From positions 65,549-129,548 of the forward strand of contig VZRG01001045.1 in the NCBI GenBank assembly GCA_013397435.1: a DNA stretch of 64,000 nucleotides, written 5' to 3'. Position numbers and translations under genes: made by a program. This document shows, piece by piece, positions 51,394 through 61,916 of the stretch (positions within the stretch are counted from its first letter, which is position 1; each line of letters opens with the position of its first letter). Origin of the DNA: Erythrocercus mccallii (lineage: Eukaryota; Chordata; Aves; Passeriformes; Dicruridae). The notes under the pieces are model-generated. The model saw nothing but the letters and a program-made list of their open reading frames with translations. It ran no database searches and was not told where the DNA came from.

Positions 51394-54300
51394 GATGCCA
51401 CTGGAATTTAGATCAGAGTGTAGAATGTAATCCTGCCTCTGTGAAAACTCTGTTTCTATTTCTCCATGGGCAGAATGAGGACCGGAATACAGGACATAAG
51501 TTGTAAAAATGACTAGAGGAAGAAATTCTGAAACATTCATTTTTGCCCAGCTTGCTCTGTCTTAGGAAGCAGGTGGGTAAAGGGAAAGTTGGAAGTTATT
51601 TTGGATCACTGCATCCAACTCCCAGTTATCCCCTTCAGATCACATAATCCCTTTCCATTTGACTGGTTACATATCCTTCATACCTATCCAGTTCACAAAC
51701 ACAAACAGCACACACCATAACTGCAAACTTAGTTGAATCCATGACTATCCAAGCCCTCATCTAAGAGAATTATCAGAAAGCTAAGGAAAGCTCTTGCTTG
51801 ATCCAACAGCTGCTATTCTCAAGGACTATTGATATGGAAAACTTATCAAAGGTGATAACAATGAAGTTAAGAAGTCTGAGCAAAGACACATAACAAAAAA
51901 GGTATCCATAGAGAATCAAAAAAGCTGGATGAGCCCAATTTACTGGTGCGATATTAACCTGAAGAGGAACATTCCAGGAGAGAAAGATGACTCCTTCGCT
52001 CATATAAGATTAAAAAAGGTGGAAGATATGAGCTCTAGCACTCCTCAGAGCTGCTCCTATTGAAATCGATAACACATCTTCCACTAGCTTTAGAAATACT
52101 GAATCATAAAGAAGAAAAGACAATTCATAATAGAACATGCTTCCCTGGTACAAGAAAGATGCTCATGAAATCTATGACTTTATTATGATGTTCACAAACC
52201 ATTTTCAAAGTACTCTCCTATTTTCCCAAGAACCTACTAGAACTGGGATATTGTGGTGGACACCTTTGACAGAACAGGTGAGCTCTGGTATCTGTGCTGC
52301 TGGTGCTTGTTTCTTCACAAGTCTTTACCTACACAAAGCACTCCATTTCAGAAACGCTTCCATAGGCAATGGGAAGCCATGACATATGGAGTCAAATATG
52401 CTGCTTGGTAAACCAAAGTTTTCAACAGTTGAGTAGGGTCACATTATCTCTGAGTAAGCATCTTTACCCTCTGGCAGAAAGCTGAGAGGTCAAAGTTTTA
52501 CAGATAAGAAAATGCTTCTATTCACTCCTTCCTGGCAAAGTTAAGGTGAGCTCCTTCTCTTCTGACTTCTTTCAGATGACCGTCCATGGAAGGGAGACTA
52601 AAGCTGTTTTATGAAGCAGTGACAAACATGCATTTAGAAAAGAATGGCAGGAGAAACATATGCAGAAAGGAAAGACTGAAAGGACATGATGATGTTGTGA
52701 CATGAAAGGACATGGAAGAAGAATACAAAGCAGAAAATATTGTCTTGATAAAAGCAAACTTGCATCTCCTACTAAACAAACTAGTAGTGAATGTATCAGC
52801 TAATCCCATTTGTCTGTCTTTTCTCAGCAGAGCACCACTGCAAACTGCACATCTGCTTTGCTGGCTCATACACTCCTGCATGGTCTCAAATGTCAATCCC
52901 TGTCACTGTCAGTAACTCTGGAAAGGCTAGGGTGGCAGGAGAATTTCCATTAAAATCAACAAGGCTTGGGGGGAAGCCCAAAGTGCACTTCTGAGCTGTA
53001 GCACCTCAACCCATAGTCCTGTCTGGGGTTGCCAAGTCCAGAATTTGCATGGAGGCTCTTCTGAGACAGCTCTGCTGTGTCTGCCCCAAAAGTGCTACTG
53101 CCACATCAGCTCCATTGGGACTAATTACTGCTAATTTGTTCTTAGATAGACAAAAAGTAACTTCAACTCACCATTTCAATTTATGTCTTTCAAGAGCATT
53201 AGGGAGCTACCAGATGAGATCAGCTGAGGTGACCAGCAGCCACTGACAGACTGTTCTTGGCTATGTGTTTCCACTGTTTCTCTGTATCACCTCCAGTATT
53301 CACTTGACCTCTACTGAGGTATCCTAATTCTCTAGTATAGTGGGAAAAGAAAGTTTTTTGCCACATCAGCAGGTTTAATCAGCATCCCAGAAGGCAGTTA
53401 AGCACCACTGGTACCAGAAGAGAAAGCACACGGACAAAGCAGAAGAGGAGAGAGAATCAAGACTTCCTGGGTGACATTTCTGCTTTGTTAGTTAAGCTGG
53501 TTGAATAATCTTTTATCATTTTACCCAGGTTCAATTCATGCAAGTCATAATACAGTCTGATTTAAGCTGTGGTAAATTACACCTCTCAAAATTAAACAGG
53601 AGCTTCTGTAAAGGCTTTTATATCAAGTTCATATGCAAGAATTTAGATTAACATCTGAATTTACATGGCCAAAATCAGAGTACCCTAAATAAAGAATGCA
53701 AAAAGTAAATATTTACATGCTCTGTCTTTTCTTCACTCCCTCAGTTGGTACAACTAACAGCATATCAAAGAGAAGTGCTTAGGCAATGTAGAAACTTTCT
53801 ACAGAGGAACAAAGGGCTGCACAGCTCCAGAAAGTTCCCAGTTTACCATGTTCTTATAAACTGAAAGACTTGGCAGAAAAGACAAGATACAAAACAATCT
53901 CCTCCATCCTTACAGCTTTAGAGGAGCTGCCTCTTATTTATCTACAGTATTTTCATTACATTAATTTAATATCATATTAGGTTACATTACCTAATGACTA
54001 CCTGAGTGTTAAATAGAGAACACAATTCTCTGGGGAAGTTGCATGAACCACTCCTAGGAGACAACGGTTTAAGCAAAACAGAATCAGATCGTTCTCATCA
54101 ATATAAAGAAGTGGTTTAGAGCTGCCTCACTTGAGCAGCCGGATATTCTCCTTGCACAGTGAACCTGTGGGTTGATTTAGTCAGTCAAGCACCAAAGTCA
54201 GGTCTGAAATGTTTTTAGAAATGAAGACACATGAAACAAGTGACTTCTGACAACTTTTCTGCAAAGATGCACTCTCCACCTTGTTATTCATCACACATAA

Positions 54301-55997
54301 TGGATTAATTTCTCAACTATCACTTATTTTTCCATCACTAGTTTATGGAAAGCACTGTCATCAGATTTAATAAGGCAAAACGCATAACAGGATTCCAAAA
54401 GCGCCTAATATTACTGGAGAGAATGAGACAACCCAAATAACACCCACAGTGAGCAGAAACAAACAGGGGATTTAGGCCTTCCTAAGCACATAATTATTGA
54501 CAGCAAGAAAGAAGGGATCTCTGTGGAAAAACTGTTCAGTAACAGTGTATGAAATTACTTCCTCATCCCTCCCCCAGCTTTGATAAAAGTGATCCTCAGC
54601 TTTGTGCAGGGCTCAACTAAGGATAGCAGGACCTGTTTCTACTTTACCATTCCTGAGTTATTCTACCAGCCTACAAAGAGCACACACCCAAAACACCAAT
54701 TCCTTCTGACCTACCAAAGGTATCTTAACTTTCCATAACATCTTTCTCTCTCTCTCGACCTCCTTCACCTCCTCTTCATGGCTCCTCCTCCCCCCCCCAC
54801 CCTATCTCTGGAAAACATGAAATAGATACTTTATTTTGAGAGATTCCTGAGAGATAGCAGGTTATCATTCAGTCAGTCTTGTAGTCTTGTACCTCAGTAT
54901 CCCCAGCTGTGAAGTGGTAAAAACTTATTTACCTTTATAAACTACACTGGACTTCTCGGGCAAAAGAAAAATGTCTCTATTCCAAGTAGTGCTGAAAGTC
55001 TGGTCTGAATAACAAAACATTATTTCAAACCATTGTATTTGGAGCTTCTGATATGTAACTTAGCATACCCTGCTAGGATCCTGACTTTATATTTTTTTCT
55101 CAAATTCTCCAGAAAATGTAAAATTTTTTTTATTGGCAAACCAAACCAAACAATAAATCAATTAGCTCAAAAACCCCTTCTGAAACATTAAACACTAAGT
55201 GAAGTACAAAAAACTCTTCTTTTTCTCCTGTAGAATTTGACTAGAATCTTTGACTTTCCTTTTCTCTCAAGCTAATCTCCATGAAAAAGAAGAGAACCCT
55301 TTGCAAAACAAAAATTAAGGGACAATACTTTTCCCAAAACATGAATAGTTATATCTGTCACAAGATGCCCTAGGCATCAGCTCACAAGAAAAGAATGCAC
55401 TAGTCTTGGCATCCTTCACCTTTCCAGAAAGTCTGGTCCTTCCTCTAAGAAAAAAATAGTTTGTTTTTAGAATAGTAGTTTCCATCTAGTGTTGTGCAAT
55501 CTAATCTCACAGCTCCTTAGCACTGAGTCAGCTTCTCTAAATTAAACAATTTTCCAAATGATCTCTTTTGACAAGATGCAATAATGAAAACAACCCAAAA
55601 AACCAAAACCAACGCTAAAACACGCTAAGAATTTGCTTATTATTCAAACAGCAATGGAGATAACCACTTGAATTTGTTTTTAAGTCTTCTGCAGCTGTTT
55701 CAGAGACTCAAATTAGAATCAACATCCTTCCCTCCCCTACACTAGTCCAACAAAGAATAATGCTTAACATAACCAAGTCTAACCAAGGATCCACCTAACC
55801 TACTGCACTATTTGCAAAGGTGGCAATGAGTTGATGCCCAAAAAAAGAGTAAGAATTTAAAGAAAGTGTTTATATTTTATGCACATAAACACCTGTAATA
55901 TGTCAGCCCCCAACTAATATTTCCTCACTTTTGAGTTATTTATGAAGATTTCCAAAAGCCATGCTTACATAAGGATAAGAGGATAAGATCGTGAGGG
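51394..55997. other. No gene recognised
   Basis: AT-rich sequence with short frames. A pyrimidine-rich stretch (TC)n then C9 lies at 54740-54800. No RNA gene or familiar mobile element was seen. Confidence 0.55.
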
Positions 55998-56252
55998 TAA
56001 GAGACAACAGGTGTAAGTTGAAACATGAAATGTTCAGATGGAATACAAGGAAGCACTTTTTCACTATGAGACTATCAAGCACAGGATCAAGCTCCCCAGA
56101 GAGGTTATGCAGATTCTGTCCTTGAAGGACTTCAAAACCAGAGTGAATAAAGCTCTGAGTAAAATGGTATAAGCCAGGTGGCCCTGCTTTCAGTGGGATA
56201 TCAGACTAGAGCTTCCCTGCAATGCCTTCCAGGCTGAATTAGCCTATGATTA
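55998..56252 (+). mobile_element. CR1 LINE 3' region, plus strand
   Basis: The order of words is that of the avian CR1 3' region: AACATGAAATGTTCAGATGG, GGAAGCACTTTTTCACTATG, CTCCCCAGAGAGGTTATGCA, TCTGTCCTTGAAGGACTTCA, CAGGTGGCCCTGCTTTCAGT and TATCAGACTAGAGCTTCCCT. It finishes at AATGCCTTCCAGGC and GCCTATGATTAT. These correspond to the family's 'ggttccatctgaacatgagg', 'gcccagagaggttgtggagtctcc', 'tctggagacattcaaaacc' and 'ttggactagatgatctccagaggtcccttccaac' text. It is moderately diverged and truncated at the 5' end. Confidence 0.85.
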
Positions 56253-59200
56253 TATTTTTCATCTGAGGGACTTTTGGTCTGGATGTTGCTTCCATGTCCC
56301 AAGTTATTTACCCAGAGTTTTACTTTTATAAGCAGTTCTCTCCTGAGCCTGTGTAAACTTCTGACTAGTTCCTCCACCATCTGACAAACAATGTCCCTTG
56401 CTTTGCTCCTAGCTTCACTGAGCTTCATTTCATGATTCTGGCTTGCTTTCAAGTGCAAGAAATATTAAAAAAACATGTGCAAGGGAAGAAAGGAAACAAG
56501 TTTTTAAAAATTATTTTAGTATCATTTGTTCACAACATTCTTAGGACATGAAAACACTTTTAATAAATACCCTGCACTGTATTTCTGAATTTGGAGGTGA
56601 GAGGAAAGGACAGTTACATATCACATTCAGTTACCATCACTTGCTGTCAAAACTTCCCAGCACTCTGCTTGACTTCACAGCATACCTGTGGAGTTCTTGC
56701 ATTCAATCACTATAGTGCAAGACAAGTTCCCACGTCCAGTCATTGCACAGGCACAGAAGCATATGAAAAAAGAATTTCTTGTCCCACACCTGCTGGAGTC
56801 CCAGCTGCCAGTCTCCATATCAACCAAGGCACCTGGACCAAATGGGTGCTGAGAACAAGTGAAGTTGTCCCTGCACAGAGATGGTTTGACAGGGTGGCAT
56901 CACAACCTGTCACATTCCAGGTATCAGCAGAGAGTTTCAGTCACTATTGGGTTTCTATCAGATATTCTTCAAAACTCCAATACAGTTACAGTGGAGTTCA
57001 CTCCTATTGTCCTGACTAAAGACAAGTGGACACTTGCAGAGCTTTCCACCTTCTCCACTTGAGTGAGGCAGACACAAGGTATGAACAGTTTGGACAAACT
57101 GCCCATTTGTAACCAGAACGTTACAAATGCTGTAACCTTCTTGCATTTTAACAGTGAGACTAAATATCTTCCACCACCTCACAGAGGAACATGGTGATCC
57201 ATCTCCACAGTATTTGCTTCTTCCTAAGAGTCCAATATCAATCAGGACAACTGAGAATCAAAAGACATGGCTAAGAGGAACCATTGGATAATCATACCTA
57301 GGGGTTTTTTTAATCCTCTAGGTTCTTCAATACCACCAAGTTCCCTCATAGTAAATCCAGTGATTAGTACCTAAATCATTAATTTTGCTTTGGCATCAGG
57401 CCACAGTCTCTAGCTATGCCTCCATCCATGCCATTAATGACTGCTTTAGGACCTATCTTTTGGGGGTTTCTTCCCCCTTTATGAAATTACAAAACATAAG
57501 TCACTCCTGTATCCTTCTTTCTGATAAAATAAACAGACTTTACATCTGAAAATATTTGTCTCTACACAATGAGGATTTTTTCAACATTTATGGTTTATTT
57601 CTTTACCCTCCCTGGTTTGGTGATATTCTATAATGGATGTTAATATTTGGCCTGAGGGCCACATTTGGGAATCTAGGGACAGAAACAGTTGGAGCAAGAC
57701 ATTTCTAAGTGCAGCCTTCATTCTTAAGTGTGGTTTTAATTCCTTTATGCTGTACATGTAACTTGCATTGTTGGCTGGGGTGCATTGAAAAAATTGTAGC
57801 TAAAAGCAATAAACCTGTAACACATCTCTGTCCTCACCATTACTTATTCCACAGGATTCTCATCTTATCTGATGATTCCTTCAGTAATGTTAACTGTATT
57901 TACCTTCAGATCACTGACGATGCTGAATAGTGATATGCTCTGTCTTCTAAAAAATTCTAAAAAAACCCCCAAAAACTTAAACAGTAAGAAATCCCACTCA
58001 AAAGATATCCCTTTTTGAGTACTTTTTGAGATTTCCCCTTAACAATGTGACTGGGAGCAGTGGAAAAACAGTGAAATTAACTCTGTGTCCAGACAAACAA
58101 CTAACCTGAAACCCTGCCTTAAAATGCCCAAATTCACTGCTTCAAATTTTTAGAAACTATACCAATGAAACAAACAGAAGAACCTGGGAAGAGTAAGATG
58201 AGCAACTGTGTTCGATGAGCCTCATTAAAAGAGAAGATAAATATTTCAAAACTGAATTAGAGATCCACTGAGGTAGTAACACAAAAATTCCTCTTTCCAT
58301 GTACAGTAGTAACCCCTTAGGAGTAACAAATTCTGCATACTATTTATTTATGCTTCCTTCAAAACTAGCAGGGCCAGTACCTCATGAAAACTTTGTAGGA
58401 AAAACATTTTCAAGAATGAAAAACAAGAGTTCTTAGTCTACACCGAGGAATCTTGCGCATTGCAGATAGTTATCTGCAGATTTCTGACCTGCATCAGAAC
58501 CATCATATTGTTATAGGCAAGCCGGCAACAAATTCTTCCATACTGAAGAAAAATTCTTCCACATTTGAAAAAAAGATGATGTTACACATCAACATCCAGT
58601 TGAAACCAGTAGCACAGGAGAAATCTACTGTAGCAGTCATGTACTGGTAGGTGTTCATGGGCGTCAGTATTTCTTTTTCTTTTCAAGAAAAAAATAAAAT
58701 CCTTCTGTTGCAGCATAAAAAGCTTGATTAGAAGAATAATGCCTCAGGCAAACCCTAGAGGTAGAAGCAACTTGAAAGAAACACTGTGCTCAAAAACTAA
58801 GTTGATGTAATATTAAAGAAGTGAAATCAGGGAAACAGGGCAGGGGGAAATCTTACAGTGTTAGATTCTGAATTCTTTTATGTTGATTTGACATTAACCT
58901 AATTCAGCTAATTACTGCAGAATTGCTAGTTGCAGCATACAAGTATAATGTACACAGCCATGCTCACAATTCTCTGTCTGCAACACAGAGAGTTGCTCTC
59001 ACAGATGTGAGGTTCACTACTCCTTCAGCAGACCCCAAAACATAATTTACCTGGTTACAGTTGCCACAACCTCTGAGTGTCTGGTCATGACCCACTTCCC
59101 TGGATGGGGAAGGTCATGGGGAACCGAACTGCATGAACACAATCAGAGCAACTTCTCTACATCAGAAATGGCCCTTGGAACAATAATTGTATTTTGCTGA

Positions 59201-59710
59201 TCAAACCACACTCAGGAGACTTCCTGGTTCTGTCCAAACCTTTCAAGTACATCATTATGGGACTGAGAGATCACAGGCTGAACAACACACACGCAAACAC
59301 ACAAGGAAGTCTTTCCAATGAAATGCTTGACCAAAACATCACAGTTCTTTCCCACTGCTATTATTTCCTTACAACGCAGAAGCCAGGTGCATGTTTTTTA
59401 GTCACACCTCACCTTTCATCTGTTATCCATAAGGAATATTCAATCTGTCAAGTGTCATATCAAAGGATTTTTGAAGATCCTTATTCAAAACCAACAGGAT
59501 CAATTGCCTGGAGAAACCAGCATTGCCAGAGGCACACAGTGACATCACTATCAGTGCTACTGCAGCTTGAGCCGCCGCTGTCCCGTGCCTCTGCCCCCAA
59601 AGTCCTTTACTGCTTGCAGCAAAGGTTATCTCACCCTGAAGCAAAGGGCAAGAATTGCCTGATTACAGTCTCTGACAGATCGTACATTCATTTTGAGAAT
59701 GCAATTTGAT
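56253..59710. other. Upstream flank of the right-edge gene; no gene recognised
   Basis: AT-rich sequence with frames of up to 171 codons (59194-59709, plus) and 142 codons (56591-57019, plus). Neither shows a recognisable domain. The 171-codon frame ends just before the promoter-like sequence of the downstream gene and reads over Cys/His/Ser-rich text without a signal peptide, so I treat it as chance. A TGACATCA (one base off the CRE consensus) lies at 59540-59547. Confidence 0.5.
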
Positions 59711-59805
59711 ATTGGTTTTGTAACCTGTTATTTTCAGGCAGATGTCAAAGCGCACAGATGTAGGAGCTTGCCTTTAAATACGCAGGGCTTTTTGTCCACC
59801 ACGCA
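59711..59805 (+). promoter_or_regulatory. TATA-type core promoter of the right-edge gene
   Basis: An inverted CCAAT box (ATTGG, 59711-59715) is followed 62 bases later by a TATA-like TTTAAATA (59773-59780). If the latter works as a TATA box, transcription would start near 59805, about 50 bases before the ATG at 59856. The CCAAT box would then lie about 90 bases upstream of the start, its usual place. There is no CpG island, which fits a tissue-restricted gene. The start site is predicted only. Confidence 0.5.
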
Positions 59806-59855
59806 TTTCAAATTTTGCTCCAAAGACTTGTTCTTTACTCGGCATTTAGGTGACC

Positions 59856-59925
59856 ATGCTGAAAAAGATGACAATTCTTTCAGCAGTGCTGATTCTGATC
59901 CTGGTTGATCAACTAAAGGCACAAG
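59856..59925 (+). CDS. Signal-peptide exon of an unidentified secreted/membrane protein (exon 1)
   Basis: The ATG at 59856 has A at -3. It opens 23 codons plus one base, ending at a consensus donor (ACAAG then GTAAGT) at 59926. The peptide has a basic start (MLKKM), a hydrophobic core (TILSAVLILILV) and a polar end (DQLKAQ), a textbook signal peptide with likely cleavage after LKA or KAQ. The intron is phase 1, the usual phase just after a signal peptide in genes for extracellular proteins. The next exon (60142-60405) continues in the same frame, which strongly supports a real gene. A second in-frame ATG at codon 5 could also serve. I do not recognise the gene. Confidence 0.75.
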
Positions 59926-60141
59926 GTAAGTCAACAACATTGGCAAATCCATTTTTATCAATTTAAGTAAGATTCACATTCATATTGTACTTACTCCTAG
60001 AGTTACTTTTCCCCCTCTCCCTAAACTTTTACTTGGGATCTCTGATCTATAGAAAGAACTACACACTATTTTGGATATCCCTAGAAATAACTTTTCAAAC
60101 CATGCTCCTCATCCTGTAAATTCCTTTCACTTTATTTGTAG
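59926..60141 (+). other. Intron 1 of the right-edge gene
   Basis: A short 216-base phase-1 intron starts GTAAGT and ends with a pyrimidine-rich TTCCTTTCACTTTATTTGTAG acceptor. No other feature was seen inside. Confidence 0.7.
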
Positions 60142-60405
60142 GTAGCCCTTTTACCCCAGTGCTTGAGGTAACAAGCGTGGAGCAAAGCAGTGATCCCAGC
60201 ACACAAGCAAGCACAGACCTGCCCCCAGACTACAGCGGAGACTCACACAAGGAGAGCGGCACAGGGCAAGCTGAGAACAACGGAGTGCAAGAAGGTGAAC
60301 AGACCTTTTGGGAGCTGAGTGGAGAGTCAAGTGCTGAGTCTACCCCTAAGCCCAGTGTGGAGCCAAGTCAAGAACTAACCCAAGAGTCATCCACTGAAAT
60401 ATCTG
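60142..60405 (+). CDS. Acidic Ser/Thr/Pro/Glu-rich exon of the right-edge gene (exon 2)
   Basis: This 264-base exon has a TTTGTAG acceptor and a CTG/GTAAGA donor, with phase 1 at both ends, so it could be skipped without a frameshift. It encodes about 88 residues with no Cys, rich in S, T, P, E and Q, of strongly acidic charge. Ser-Gly pairs in acidic context (DYSGDS, KESGTG, LSGESS, EISG) are possible glycosaminoglycan attachment sites. PPDYSGD is a plausible tyrosine-sulfation site. The S/T content suggests O-glycosylation. The end is a loose ES/EP repeat (GESSAEST, SVEPSQE, TQESSTE). This fits a mucin- or proteoglycan-like stalk between a signal peptide and a folded domain further right. 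Candidates I considered but cannot support are an SP-10-type acrosomal protein with a Ly6 domain, a C-type-lectin propiece, and an endomucin-like sialomucin. Phase-1 introns argue against the SCPP (bone/enamel) family, which uses phase 0. Confidence 0.75.
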
Positions 60406-61838
60406 GTAAGACTAATTTTGTCTTTGACTGTCTACGTTATTGATATCTCAGTTTTGTTACTCCAATTTCCCACCTTTCCTGTGCTAAGGTGGCAGGATGA
60501 ATTAAAACGCTGCTTTTCCTTGTAGCTTATTTTTGGCAGGATATATGGCATACCACATATCCAGCCTCTTCTTATTCCAAAAACATAAATAAATTGCTGC
60601 AACTGAGAGGAAGATGACAAATTGTGTTATTGTGGATGAGTGCATTTTACAACTGTATGTGAAGCAAAGAGGTCAGGTTCTCCTGGCCTGGAAGAAGTCT
60701 CTCTTGTGGATATAGTTAATGATGGCTTTTAATATACATTTCTAATGTGGGAAAAAAAACCCACAGACCCAATCATACCAAAAATGAAAACATATTTATA
60801 TGATCAATTCCATTGTTATGAAGGCCTGTGGTATGTCTGAGTGACACTTCACACTGGTGAACACCATCTCAATAAAGATGGGCTAAATTAATCCCTATAG
60901 AAGAAAGACCTGAAGTGGATTATGGTACCTACACACTATAAAGTTCTGTGGCCTGTATCTCTATATTTCTCATTACCACACTGAGCTGCTTTATCGTGTA
61001 TTCAGTCTCATTAATAAATAAAGGGGTACAGCTTCATTATCAGATGTTAATTCTTTTGAGGATTTTGTGGGGGTTTTCTTATTTTATTGGTTTGAGGTTT
61101 GATTTGGAGTCTTTTTATTATATTATTTCATATTACATATTTCATTATATGTGAGGATCACTCACCTTCTGTAAGAGACATTTTAAGTGAGGATCATTTA
61201 AATAAACACAATGGAATAATGAAGCTGTGAGGAGGGGGTTTTGTTTGCTTTTTCCTTACAATAGTTTATGTAGGAACAATCTTAATTTCCATGGCATTCA
61301 TAGGGAACAATTTGCAAAGCCCCAAAGTCACACTTCTGAGCAGTGTAGTAATTTAATATTCACTTTTCTTTTTGCTGTAGAATAAATTGCAACATTAAAA
61401 CTCGATGAAAGAGCAACACCCACTTACCTATAGAGGTGATTTCACCACTGAGAACATATGTGAAGTGCCTGCTGCAAGCTAGATGGCAGAGCTATTCCCA
61501 GAATTATATCTTACAGGAAAACTGTAACCATAGCCTTCAGTTCCAGAACCCCATCTAATTCTTGCTTACTTTACCAGATTAATTAGATAACAGCTGACCT
61601 GTGCTGATTTGCTTGCATAATAATCTGAAATAAAGAATGTCACCGCAAGTACATGCTTCATCATTATTGTAAATCCTTTCCTTGGTCCACTTCTACAAAA
61701 AAAGATTAAAAACATTTTAGGTTTTGGTTTTGTTTTGTTTTGTTTTTGAATGTCACCTCTAAAACATATTTCATACAACTGATGCTTCTGTTTCCTTATT
61801 TTTCTTCTGTTATGACCAAGCTTACTTTCAGTTTGCAG
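60406..61838 (+). other. Intron 2 of the right-edge gene (or longer)
   Basis: AT-rich sequence after the exon 2 donor. No coding exon with good splice sites and open phase-1 frame was recognised here. If the candidate at 61839 is not real, this intron continues past it, possibly beyond the window. Confidence 0.5.
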
Positions 61839-61916
61839 GAACTAGAAGCAGGGTTGTGAAAGGATTTTCAGACAGGCTCCAGCTGACTTCAGCAGAATGC
61901 TTTACATCTGCTGAAG
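61839..61916 (+). CDS. Weak candidate exon 3 of the right-edge gene
   Basis: A strong acceptor (long pyrimidine tract, CTTTCAGTTTGCAG) ends at 61838. The 78 bases that follow are open in the phase required by exon 2 and end at GAAG/GTATCC, again phase 1. The encoded 26 residues (TRSRVVKGFSDRLQL, then TSAECFTSAEG) are less acidic than exon 2 and hold one Cys. The symmetrical phase agrees with the gene, but the donor is weak at +5 and the composition is unlike exon 2, so it may be chance. Confidence 0.25.

Noticed and set aside
59194..59709. 171-codon plus-strand open frame just before the right-edge gene
   Set aside because: No domain, signal peptide or splice context. By a rough random model, a frame of this length is expected about once in a window this size, and it overlaps the promoter region of a better-supported gene.
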